Assembly: GCA_003952965.2 (NCBI GenBank)
Contig: RXIC02000481.1
Span: 210,949-274,948, forward strand
Origin: Morella rubra
Taxonomy: Eukaryota; Streptophyta; Magnoliopsida; Fagales; Myricaceae
Reading direction: 5' to 3'
Length of the DNA: 64,000 nucleotides
Part shown: piece after piece, positions 22,694 to 34,136 of the stretch
Position numbering within the stretch: the first letter of the stretch is position 1
Layout of the letters: every line of letters starts with the position of its first letter
Made by a program: the position numbers and the translations under genes
Notes under the pieces: generated by a model
Databases searched by the model: none
What the model saw: the letters and a program-made list of their open reading frames with translations, nothing else
What the model was told of the DNA's origin: nothing

Positions 22694-23926
22694 ACCCTAT
22701 TCCCATATCCATTGTTGGACAATGTGACTTATATTGTTTTGGACTTATGTTGGACTTATGTTAGTTTAGATTGATGCTTATTTTGGACATATGTTATTTT
22801 AGATTTATGTTTGCCTAGTACAATTACATTATAAACAATGTTTAACATTTGGAGAATGATGTTATTTTTGTAACTTTGACTTATGAAGACCTGTATTGAT
22901 TTCTTGTATGGATGATAGTACTTTGTAATCTATTGTAGCACATTTATGTATGGGTTTATTGAGGTATTTTGGTTTTAATTTTTTGAGATTATGCATAAAT
23001 TACAGGTCTCATTTCGAACCTACGTTTTCCAAGTTCGAACATGTATAAAATTACAGTCCCAGTTGGGACTTATATAATATAAGTTCGAACTGACTTCTAT
23101 CGGGTCCGATAACCAGTGGTTCGGACTAAAACTATAACGTTCGAACCGAAACTCTACAAGTCCAAACTCGCTAAGTTCCAACATCATTTTATTAGTTACA
23201 ACCAGTATATACTAAGTTCGAACATAAGTCTAAACAAGTAGTCTAAACTGTACTTTGAGCCGTTTAAACTTTGTTTTAAGTTCGCACTAAACTCGGCAGT
23301 TGAAACTTCATAATAGTTTGGACTAAGTTTTACGAGTTCGAACTACATGTTTGTTGGGACTAATTTGTTTATGTTCGGACTAACATAGAGTTCAGACTAA
23401 GTTTTACGGGTTTGAACCAGTTTTAGTTCGGACTTTGGTTGTAATGTTGGCACTTACATTAAGTTCGGACGAACTTATACTGGTTCGAACTGAAAGTCGG
23501 TTCGGACTTATGTTTTAAGGTTTGACTTATTTAAGTTTGGACTCGTTTATGTTTGTTCGGACTATTGGAAGTTCGGACTAAGTTTGGATTTGTTCAAACT
23601 ATGACCCAGTTAGGACTATTATTTCTATGTCCAAACTGTTTACCGTTTGATAGTAGTCCGAACTGGTTTGTAGTTCGGACGCGGATCGCTGGAAGTGGGT
23701 CTTTTGGGACGGATTCGAACCTTCAGTTCAAACTATGATATTTTTAGTTCGGACTATCGAAATTTGGGTCGTTGCGGTTTAGCATCCCAGAAAACCTTCT
23801 AGGGACGCGGCTATTGGATGGCGCTTTGGGACGCCATAAACCATCCCAAAAGCTCTTTTGGGACGTTTTTTGGGCTTTTGGGACGCTTCCCCTCAATCCC
23901 AAAAACCCAAATTTCTTGTAGTGCAT

Positions 23927-26310
23927 GGACTGTAACATCTCGAGTCCCATATAGAATGAGAAAAGAACGATATAAGGCTAAGTTCTACATTAATTCTTTA
24001 TTGGGTAGAACTGAGACTTGTATGACTTCTTTTGAAGTCCTAGTGTTACATACAAAAAGCACAATTACACAAAAAAAAAAAAAAGTTTCTAAAGAAAATG
24101 ATAAAAAAGAACTTAAAGAAAGTCTTTGAGTGCAGACTATATGACTAAGTTATATGTCAGAAGTCTCAGACTATATGACTAAACAGAAGCCACAACTCTT
24201 TTCATTTATTTGTTCCCCTTTTTAGGACTCTTCAACCCCCATTCGATTCTTGCTGATCCATACTTTCGTTTCTAATCTCCATTCTTCCTTTGCTCTCCCA
24301 GTGACTCTGTCTTCCTTTTCTTTTTCAGATATCTTGTTTGGATATATAATAATTTAAAGAAGAAAAAGTGGTACATCGCGCTGTTAGCTCTAATTTGTAC
24401 ATCCAAGAGTAATCTTCACCAATTAATTAACCCACTTTACTACGGATAATTTCCTACTTATGGCTTTATGGTGATATGGACATGCAATTGCTGTGAGCTT
24501 TTGAAATATAATATATAAGTTCCCGTTGTCTTTTCCACGTGAATTAATGGGGCCAGTGATATCGGATTAGAAGATGATCAATAGTCTTAAATATTATATT
24601 GTTGAGCATAGAAAAGAAACACCAAATATATAGAAGCCAATATTTAACGTAGTTCGACAACTATACCTAGTAGAGAATTTGGATTTCACTAACAAGAAAT
24701 CAACGATTACATGAACTTTTCTCTCAACTCTCACAACAAAGGCACCTACTCTCTATTCACTATCAACATCCCCCTGTGCTCTTCACAGAGGCACACACAA
24801 CTCGCTTACAAGAGTTAGTATTTTAGGGAAAAGATAACCATGTGAAACGGAGAAAAAATTTCTTCAAGATTTACGGCTTGCATTAACATCTCGGGTGGCG
24901 ACTGAAATTTGTCAAAATTTACGGCTTACAAATCTTGACACTGTGGGGCATGTAATTCACGCCCAACACACATGCAGGTATATATAATATGTACGTTTCG
25001 AGAGCAATTTGTCACCAAAATGAGTGTAAAAGGGGGTAGCAATTGTTGTTGCAGAGGATACATATGTACGTGAAACTGATAATGTTCAAGTGAAAGGGAT
25101 AAAATTAGGATCAAACAACAGTTGCTATCACCTGCCAATTGAGTCAAGGATAAAATAATGGCCGATTACTTGAAAGTTTAAAACATGGTAGTAGTCCTCC
25201 ATATAGCTTCGTCAAAGTTGCACGTCCATTTTTGTCTGTATATCTCATTCTGGTGTTTCCTTCGCATTCCAACAGTGCTGCACAACGAGGAACTGTACCC
25301 TGAAAATGCACATTTCGGATTGAAAAAAACACTTCTGATCTTATGAAAAATCATGTGTTTGGTGTATTGTTCCCTTGATTAAAGGGATAAAGTAATGGCG
25401 GCCGATTACTTTATGTGACAGTTTAGAACATATTGTTCATAGCTTCGTCATGTTTGCGCGTCCAATTTTGTCTTATGTGTATATCTTATTCCGACGTTTG
25501 CTAATTCGCATTGTAAACAGCGCTGTACTACGAGGAACACACTGAGAGCACATTTTCCGTTCGATTGCTTGGTGTGGCTTATTTAATCCAATCATGAGTG
25601 CAGTACTGCTGTACACAACCCGAAAGCAATTTCTTGAAATACACATTAATTATGTGTTTTTTTTCTCCTTTTTTATGAAGCAATTAATTAATATTATATA
25701 TTCAACTTGACTTTCCATTTTAAGTTACATACTCTATCTATTACATTCGTCGTAATCTAATTGTCCAAAAGGTGAGGTTTAAAATAGGAATAAATGTAGC
25801 AAACCCATCATCATAAAATATATGTAGGGTCATGTATAATACAATCGGATACATGCTGTCGGCATATTCTTATAACAATGTATTAAGTAGACTAATCTCT
25901 TGCTTAGAGAAAAGAAAGGTTATCTAATTGCTTAGGTTGAATAGTAATGGTCTTGCTTAAAGGGCAGGTCGCAAGCAAGATTGGTTTGCTTGGTTCATCT
26001 TTACGTTTGACAAATGAGGATGACTCAGCGATGGGCTAGCTGCATGCAACAATATGTAACCTTGGTCGAAGGAACCAAACAGCGTAAGCTTTGAAAATGG
26101 GAAGGAATATGAGACTATTTTAGATGAATAACAGTCTAGCAAAAAACGAGGAAAAGATTACTTGTCGGAATACAGTTGCTGCCCATCTTAATAGAAGTCA
26201 TCAACGTGTAGTCTACGTGTAACAGGCATGTATCGCTATCTGAAACCTGAGTTAGGAAACTCACCCGGAAAGCGATACCAGGAGTCGTCCTTTGTCTCTC
26301 TCTGCGTCCA
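23927..26310. other. Intergenic, repeat-bearing, no gene seen
   Basis: No supported gene. Scattered fragments look like old retroelement ends: a TGTAACATCTCGAGTCCC start near 23931 and a TTTAACGTAGTTCGACAAC motif near 24642. A diverged direct duplication lies at 25145-25545. Confidence 0.55.
25145..25545 (+). repeat. Diverged tandem duplication (two units of about 165-240 bp)
   Basis: The segment starting AAGGATAAAATAATGG near 25146 recurs near 25380 as AAGGGATAAAGTAATGG. Shared blocks include GCCGATTACTT, TAGCTTCGTCA, CGTCCA and ACGAGGAAC, with many substitutions and small indels. No coding frame is conserved. Confidence 0.65.
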
Positions 26311-26314
26311 TGTT

Positions 26315-26324
26315 TCTATATATT
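26315..26324 (+). promoter_or_regulatory. Possible TATA box of the complete VOC gene
   Basis: CTATATATTG lies about 210 bp before the ATG at 26534. Spacing would give a leader of about 180 nt. Only the motif and position support this. Confidence 0.35.
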
Positions 26325-26533
26325 GAAGCAAAGCAGAGCCGTCTGAAATCCCTCCGATAATCAACTCTTCATTGACACCTGCATTTGTAGGCGCTCTTGA
26401 ACCCCTATTCCCTGTTTGCTTCCCAACTCTTGATTCTTCTGTTTTTATTTCCCTCTGGTAATTCAACTGTTTCTGACTGCCTGCTGCTGGAGAATTGTTG
26501 GAACGCTTGTTTGGATTACAAAGAAAGATAAGT

Positions 26534-27384
26534 ATGGGAAATCCCCTGCCCCTAAAGTCCGTGAATCACATCTCCCTTCTGTGCAGATCATTGGAGAAAT
26601 CTCTTCATTTCTACCAGCAAGTTCTTGGTTTCTTTCCAATCAGAAGGCCTGGTTCCTTTGACTTCGAGGGTGCATGGTATTTTCCCAGTCTCAAGAGATT
26701 CTTTAGGATATGAATAACAACTAAAATTTGTATCCTGTAAAAGAAGATCTTTGCTGGTACACAGTCCAACAACGAAAAAATTTGTTGACATTCTGTTCTT
26801 CTGCTATAAATGATATTGACAAAGATTTTTGATGCTGCATGGTGCAATACACCGAAACTTTCTTTAAAAGCATTTGGATCCCTGTTTAGATCTGACACCG
26901 AATGTTTGTGTTTTTTGGGGTTTTGACTTCAATAGGCTATTCAACTATGGTATTGGCATTCACCTCATCCAATCCGAGGACCCTGATCATCTGCCCAAGA
27001 TTACCCACATCAATCCCATGGACAACCACATTTCATTCCAAGTCTCTCTCTCTCTCTGATTCTTTACTTGTATCTCTATTTGTGCCAAAGGACTAAAGAA
27101 GTATTTGTTTGCAGTGTGACAGCATGGCAATTGTGGAGAAAAACTTGAAGGAGATGGAAATCGAGTACGTGAAGAGTAGCGTAGAGGAGGGTGGCATATA
27201 CGTTGATCAGCTCTTCTTCCACGATCCTGATGGTTCGATGATAGAAATTTGTAACTGCGACAATCTACCTGTGATTCCTTTAACTGATGACACTTTCCGA
27301 TCATCCTCTCTGGCTTGCCTACCACAACTTCCCAGGAGCAACAACAATAGCCGCGACAGTAGATTCATTAAACGGTGCAAATGA
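26534..27384 (+). CDS. VOC (glyoxalase/lactoylglutathione lyase-like) family protein
   Basis: Exons 26534-26676, 26936-27041 and 27115-27384 join in frame to 172 aa with GT-AG borders. The protein is a single vicinal-oxygen-chelate unit of beta-alpha-beta-beta-beta modules. The likely metal ligands are His12 (NHISLLC), His79 (NHISFQ) and Glu127 (MIEIC). Residues 1-140 are ordinary for the short plant glyoxalase-like family; the last 30 residues are Ser/Asn/Arg-rich and not conserved. The usual lactoylglutathione lyase is longer or binds as a dimer, and these short plant proteins have no proven substrate, so 'glyoxalase' is a fold name only. The ATG at 26534 is the first in the frame and sits before a conserved LKSVNHIS. 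A partial paralogue lies 12.8 kb upstream in the same orientation, so this is a tandem pair now split by a CACTA insertion. Confidence 0.92.
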
Positions 27385-27726
27385 CAGCGACAGAAATCGA
27401 CGTGCTCATGAACTTCTGTTAACATACAGGAAGATTTTAATCCGGTTGTTTTTGTTTTTAGTTTGCAAGTTTAGTTTTTGTAATTTGTCTTATTCTGTAA
27501 TTTCTATCTGTGTATGTGAGTATATCTATTTTTGTGGTCATGTCTTGTACTTGATGTAACCAAGGAATTCCTCCGCAGTAAGTGAGGGTATTTAATAAAA
27601 ATCGGAAGTACCTTCCTTCATTCACAGTGCTTAAAATAAAATAAACATCGTGGGCAGTGTCTTTTGTAAATTTGCCATTTTGAAGACACAACCAATCGTG
27701 GACAATGAGGTAGAAGTTGTTTATAA
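27385..27726. other. 3' flank of the VOC gene
   Basis: T-rich downstream region with AATAAAA-like signals near 27593 and 27637; no gene seen. Confidence 0.5.
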
Positions 27727-27731
27727 TGTTT

Positions 27732-28859
27732 TGTAACGTCCCGGGCTCAAAGTCAAAATAGAAAGAGTTCATTATAAAATAAGACTTTTTCACCTGCCTA
27801 TATGATTTCTCCATGCTCCAATATTTCAGAAGTATTTATTCCAGCGTAAGCAAAATATTCAAAAACAATAAAATGTCAAAACATTATGAATCATTAAAAC
27901 TTTAGCTAGAGCCCTGAAAATAACATTAACATATCTAATATTTTTCAACATGTACTTCCTAGAAATTAATCTCCTAAAATACTCTCGCAAATCATGCTTT
28001 CAAAACACAAATCGACCTGAAACTCCTTAAACCTTTCTAATTGACTTCTACCAACTTTAAAAAAATATGAGAATAAGTGGTAAGTTACGAAAAATTCAAT
28101 AATTAAGTAGCAAGTGAATGATATAAGGAAAATAACAGTTTTATCACAATAAACAAGGCTAAGAAAACAATGTCAGCCATACCAAATCAAAAATTCAAGT
28201 TGTATAAAAAAATATCCAAGGTCATGCGACATAGGAAAATCACCAATGATCACACAAATCTTAATGATCACAAAGACCTCTAAATATCACGATGGGTATA
28301 TTCAAATGGTCACACAAATCTCCAGTGGCCTCATAGATCTCAATGTACCACGAGGGGTACAAATATATACCATGAAGATGTCATTAATGTCACAAAGACA
28401 TCAAGTACCACAAACACAAGGATAATTTTCATAATATGCTCACAGATCAAAGTTCTAATATTCCAACATATCAAGCCCAATATTTCAAATGAGCTCATAA
28501 AATTCCAACCATTACATATTACCAAAATTTGCACAATTCCCTATATACCTCACCAAAGCAATATAAAAGATAGTGCACATTTAAAATCCACATAATTTTC
28601 TAATATCAAATAATTTAATTCGGCACAATACCATATTTCTAAATCAGTTTCAATTCTTATAGCATGTATACTATTTCAATTCTATAACAACGGGAATTTT
28701 CGAAAAAGTCCCATTTAAAAGTCACTTACCTCAAATATTTAATTAGCTTAAAGCTTCTTAACCTTCTAATAAAGTTAATTAATGCACCGCTTGGTGCTTA
28801 AACCTTTTTTTTTCTTCTTTTTTTGGGCTTGAGACGCTCTTTAGAGCCGGGGTATTACA
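27732..28859. mobile_element. Solo LTR of a retrotransposon
   Basis: The 1,128-bp block starts TGTAACGTCCCGGGCTC and ends GAGCCGGGGTATTACA, the TG...CA ends of an LTR. It is flanked by tgttt (27727-27731) and tgttt (28860-28864), an exact 5-bp target duplication. No internal domain or second LTR is present, so it is a solo LTR left by recombination. The near-palindromic ends prevent me from fixing its orientation. It contains short repeated words (CACAAAT, GTACCAC) near 28240-28420. The ends resemble those of Ty3/Gypsy elements, but the superfamily is not proven. Confidence 0.8.
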
Positions 28860-28864
28860 TGTTT

Positions 28865-31800
28865 ACATTTAGCTCTAATAGATGGTTTTCCTCTGTTTTC
28901 TTTTAAAGTGCGTACGGATATATTACTCTTCTTATGAGCTTTTTAAGTAATATTCTTGAAATTAAGGGTAGGTACTACCGGCTTCGGTATCAATTATAAT
29001 CCAATTTTTTTATTCTGGTTACATTTCAATAAATACCGAAATCAGAACGGGATGGAACCGGAATTTCCCGTTTCAATAAGTGGGCTTTTTCAGACCACTG
29101 TGGGCCATAGGTACAATTTCTGCTGTTTTGCCTAATTGCGCCTACTCCATTTTCTGGTTTTCGATTGGATTGAATGAAACACCACAGAAGTGGCTGCTTA
29201 CTGTTTGGCGTTCATACCTTGAGAAAGAACCTGAAATAGTATCCATATATGTCGACCTTTAGACAACGAGATAAAAAACGGCGGGGTTTCATTTTGATGT
29301 AAATTTAAACTGAAATGAAATCTACCCTCAGAAAGGCTTTCTTGAAGGGTTCAAACAATATTTACTAACAGTAGAACTATATGAGCAAACGATTCTAGGC
29401 CTAGCTTTCAAGCTGAGAAGGATAATGGAGGAACGGAGAAGTAGGAGCTCCCAGTCAGCAAAGAAGTTCAGAAGAATGTTTTGGGCTGCTAGGAACCCCC
29501 ATTTCTGCTTTTGTCACATTATGTTCTATAGTAAAGAAAACAGAGGACGTGTAGGAGAAAACATGAAGGAAGCTAATGGTGTACGCATCCAAGCACTGAA
29601 GTCTAGAAAAGAGCTGCTTCACTCTCTACATCCCTTGCTTGAGCTTGAAGGGACGTTTAAGCCATATAAAGGGCACAGGGGCCAGGAATTAATGGCTTAT
29701 AGGTCATGATTGGTTTGAAGTTTCAACCACCTTGGCTCACACATAAATGCATGCATGATGTACAGGGACAAGAAATGTGGTTGGGCATATGTTACACAGG
29801 GCAGTAATACTGAGGGTATGTTTGCATCTGTGAAAACCTTTTGGCATTTTCGTGAAAAATTAATAGGGGTCTTTTTGTCTTTTTTTGTTGTTTTTAGAAA
29901 GGAAAAGGAAAAGGTTGTTGTTTTAGTTCACGTGTGGAATCATTAAGGGCCTTTTTGTCATTTTCTCATATTCTAGAAGACGTTAGAGTGGAGCTGAGTT
30001 GGTTTTGGCAGTTTTACGCGTGAATAAAGCAGAAAATCAGATTGGGTTTTCTGGGGGAAAAAAGGTGAAATATATTTATCGAATTTCCGGAGAAGATTTT
30101 GCAAAAAGATTCAAATTGCTCCAATATTCAGATTGTTCCGAGATTACATTCAACTCCATCATTGCTTTTGTGATGTTTATTTGCTGATTTTCATGAAGAG
30201 CCCCTTTCATAAAGATGGAGTACTTTACGAGAGTATAGATTCGATCACCGTGTTCTTCATATCACTTCTACGAAGTTGAAGATTCAGATGTTCTGAATAA
30301 GGGTGGCTGAAGGTTTCAGCTGTGGCCTTGATTGCATAAGGTTTGTGCATTAAGATCAAGAGTTGTTCGAGATCGAGGTTTCCGGTTGGACTTAGAGGTT
30401 CTACGTCCATTTGCGATTCGATTTACGGTAAATCGGGTTTGATTCAAAGTCTTTTTTGATAGGCTAGGTTAGTCGCTTCAATAGATCACCTTGTAATCAA
30501 TTGAAAACTAGTGGATTCGAACGGCTATAGGCCCAGAGAGTTTTTCTCCTTAAGGACGTTCCTTAGGGAGTTTCTCTTCGTAACCATTCTCGGTGTTACT
30601 TATCTATTATTGTTCTTAATTTGTTTTGTTTATTCTCTTACTAACCAAGTTTGTTCTTTGAGTTGTGAGTTTATATTCTTGAGCCTTGACAACCTTCATT
30701 CACAGATCTGGTTGGTAAGTTACGAATTAAGATTCTGGTTATTGGTAAGATTGTTCAATTGATTGCGTTTCAATTATTTTTGCGAATTTGGAAATTACTG
30801 TTTCTGCAAGTTGAAGTTACTTCTTGTTTCTTCAGATTCCTTTGTTTTATAGATTGTATTTTATATTTTGTGTTGATTTGTATCTTATTGTTTTGCTGGT
30901 CATTTTAATATCTTGACATATTATAAAACAGTATTATTTATTTATTTATTTAGAGAATAAGTTTTTTATTTTAAAAAGTAATTAATTGATATTTTTTTAA
31001 ATACACTTATTCACTCTTTCTAAGTATTTTTCGCATAATTGAGTCACAATTAGTTTATTCAGCATTAATGGAGCTCTCCCCTCCCATACACAGATACGGG
31101 TTCTTCAATGGCCATGAAGTAAATTTTGTACGTTCGTGCATCTTTCTGTTTCCCAACTTCTGGTCGTCTATAATATTGAGGCCCTATAGAGTCATCATTA
31201 GCTAGAATCTCGTTCTTCGATCCCTTGCCAAAAAAGAATCTGATTCTATAATTAAAATTGAAGATATGCAAGTTTTGGCAGTACCAATTAACAGTCAGGC
31301 TTGAAGCATTTCTTTTTAGCCAAGAAAAAAGTAAAAGCATGAAAAATTGGACTGGAAGAGGAAGAAGAGAGAAGACCCGGGCCAGGCCAATATCCTTTTC
31401 CGTTTTAAGTGCCTAGTGTTTTGAATTAATGGACTCATGGTGATATGGAGAGCATCAAATCATTTAACATTGCTTTTGCAATCTTAGCTCTAATATGTGT
31501 AATATTTAATTAAAATTAAAGTAGAGTGTAGAATCAGATCTCGAATTTAAGACCTTAACTCTAATACTATATAAATTCATCACTCATTTTAAAAGTTTAA
31601 GTTGATAGAAAGATAAATATTTTATTATTTAAATTATATCCTCTAACCATATATGTTTCTTCTCTATTTTCACCTTCCGTTGCTATATATTAGAACATGA
31701 ATTAGCTACACTCTAAGCGGCTGTAACAATGGTCAGTAAGATTGTTAAAAATGCTCCAATTAGGAATCGCCTACTGCTGAAAATCAAATTTCGCAGGAGC

Positions 31801-34076
31801 AGGTCACCAACTTTTTGCAGCAGATGCCAGAAGTTCATTAATAAATTTTGCAGTGGTAACAGAATCGAGAGTTTGGTCTTGACAAGTTTAGTTTTGCTAA
31901 TATTAGGTGTTATGTTCTTTGGTTTGTTTGTTTTTTTTTTGGTTTTTTGTGGTCTTTGTCTATTATTTTTGTGAGTCAGTTTGGTTTTAGATTTTTAACT
32001 ACAGTATTCTGTCGCCATAATTGAGAGTTTCTAATTAATTTGTTTACAGGCACCCCTCTTTTCTTAACAAAAAAAAAAAGAGTGGATCTTATTTTTAAGG
32101 GTTAACAATTTATATTTCTGTTGTATTTTAGAGGCCCATGAAACTTTGAGCCTATAAACACATAATTAATGTTAGTAAGAGCCTCCAAACTATCGTGTCA
32201 ATTGCAAAAAGAGCTAACCAGTTCCAAGCTATTCCGAAAAAATTGTTCCTATAATTTCTTTTGCTTGTGGATTCAAAGAATCTACAGAAGAGAAAGGCAT
32301 ATACTTCTCCCCTCTTTCAACTAACCGGCACGCAAGTGAGGAAGATATAATCTACACGAACCACCACGTAATTAATGTTAGTAAGATCCTGTCTCGTTGA
32401 AAGGTTTGTTGCTGAACTTTTTGCCCACACAAATCCTACAAATGGGGTGAGCCACTGAAACGCTCCACACCCCAGATACCTCAAGAAAGGATGTTTTTAA
32501 TTCCAAGGTTGAGAAACTTAAATATATATAACATCACCCATCAATGTCTACTCCAACAAACATACCAGACCCAGCCCCACGATTTGTCAGTTTATCATAA
32601 ATGCCTCGTTCGAGATTTTTTTTTTTCTTAAATTGATAAATCAAAAATTCATTCCACACACAAATACAATGCATATTAAATATTAAATATTAAGGATAAA
32701 TACAAAATTTATCTATAAGCGCGAAAATAGTTGTAAACTTTAAAATTCATCAAATTAATATATGAAATTTAAATTCATTCACATTTGAAGAATTACATAG
32801 GAAATACTAAAGTTTTGATGAATTTTAAACCTCAGAAATTAGTTTGATGAATTTTAAAATTTATGGACTTATTTAATTTTCACACAAATTACATAGACAA
32901 ACTTTATATTTATCTTTAAATATTATAAAGCTTATGCTACTTGGAGTTTTAGATGATCATATTAAATACTGCACAACATATGCATGCTTGATTTATCTCT
33001 TTTCAAATGTTTCTTAGAAATTGGAAAAGAAAATTAATGTAAAGGAATTGAATGTTATAGAATATATATTATTCAGGTAGCATTAAATATTATAAAGCTC
33101 ATATATTATGTCTATCTGTCTTCGATTTAATAGACCATCCGAATTAGATCATAATCCATTCATGTCATATGCTTATATGGGAAGTAGAACGCATATGTAG
33201 GTACAAAATTAGCTCATTGAATCATTAGAAATTGGGCATAGAAGTAGGCTTCGATTAAGTCCGATTAAGTTCTTCATATTTGCTTAAAGTTTTGCCCCTC
33301 TGAAACTTCAAATGTGTAGAAGACACTGTCCCTGCAGGCTCCCTGCTTTCAAAGGTTTCCTAGTACTTCTTATAATCATCTTGCGCTGGAAATTTTTAGT
33401 CTGGCTGAAACTTCTCTCTTTCAAGTCAATAGAAGACTGCGCACATGGGGAAACATGCTTCAAGCTGTTGGTGCTGGACATATACTTCGAAGTGGCAAAG
33501 AATAAGTCAAAAGCCTGCAATACGTACGTACAAAAGATGAGAAAATTTAGCAAACACCAAACTTATCTATTCAAACTAATCTGTTCATTCCACGATGTCT
33601 TCTGGAGCTACCATAACCACCCTAATGATTCATATACCATTTAGAAAGCTTTAACACATAAATTATTGGTTGGCAAGGCATTTTTTCACTTAATAGATTC
33701 TCTCTGTTTATCCTGTTGACTTTAAACGAAGGAGTATAATCATGACAACGACGCTTTTGTTCGATACTGCAACAAGATGTACGGTGGAGATCGTAGGGCT
33801 CCATGTGTGCTGGCCGTCCACAAACGAACCATTAATGGAGACAAAAATGCTCCACACCCTCGAGATCAGTCTCCAACCATAAGAAGTGCCATTATTAGAA
33901 GCAACAACAAAATATATCAAATCTCTCATTACAGTACCAGAGCCACCATTTATTTTATCGATGACAACAGGCACTTACACATGGCTTGCCTCTTAAACTA
34001 TGTTTCCCACTTCCTAACTCACATTAATTTAATGGGGCTTCCTTGTGCTCATGATTCCAAACACTCCTTCCTTCAA
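28865..34076. other. Gene-poor region with several unrecognised small ORFs
   Basis: No gene can be supported. Open frames I do not recognise: 29425-29709 (94 codons, basic N-terminus) and 31729-31974 (81 codons, a basic half followed by a hydrophobic C-terminal segment of about 30 residues that could span a membrane). The second has a plausible start context (acaATGG) and is the better candidate for a small membrane protein, but there is no family match. 29820-30800 is T-rich and may be an old retroelement fragment. Confidence 0.4.
32683..32926. mobile_element. MITE with about 30-bp imperfect inverted ends
   Basis: AATATTAAGGATAAATAC at the left pairs with the reversed right end AATATTTAAAGATAAATA. 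Inverted similarity continues inward through the words AATTCATCAAA and TTTAAA. About 240 bp, AT-rich, non-coding. Target duplication not resolved. Confidence 0.5.
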
Positions 34077-34081
34077 AGGTG

Positions 34082-34089
34082 TATATATT
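34082..34089 (+). promoter_or_regulatory. Probable TATA box of the dynein light chain gene
   Basis: TATATATT lies 55 bp before the ATG at 34137. A start about 30 bp downstream would fall near 34112, just after an out-of-frame ATG at 34106, giving a very short leader. Motif and spacing only. Confidence 0.45.
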
Positions 34090-34136
34090 TTGTGCGCCTC
34101 AAGTAATGGAAGCTACCCACTTCAAGAGCCTAAGCA

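Larger units (their letters stand above)
17223..23923 (+). mobile_element. CACTA (En/Spm) DNA transposon, 6.7 kb, decayed
   Basis: The left end CACTACAAGAATTTCGGG and the reversed right end CACTACAAGAAATTTGGG form the terminal inverted repeat. Both ends are flanked by the 3-bp duplication CAT (17220-17222 and 23924-23926), as CACTA elements make. Next to each end are GGGACG words, and longer subterminal arrays of TTCGAACT-type words follow (about 17540-20700 and 22990-23760), the usual binding sites of the element's own regulatory protein. The interior holds two decayed plus-strand genes, listed separately. I see no TNPD-type (Transposase_21) catalytic transposase, so the copy is non-autonomous now. 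Confidence 0.92.

Noticed and set aside
23931-24070. TGTAACATCTCGAGTCCC looks like an LTR start
   Set aside because: No matching CA end or 5-bp duplication could be found downstream.
28240-28420. Short repeated words that might suggest a CRISPR-like or satellite array
   Set aside because: Units are irregular in length and spacing and lie within the solo LTR of a plant element.
33308-33644. ORFs on both strands (81 and 110 codons)
   Set aside because: Mirror-image overlap with no known motif; neither has a convincing promoter or splice signal.
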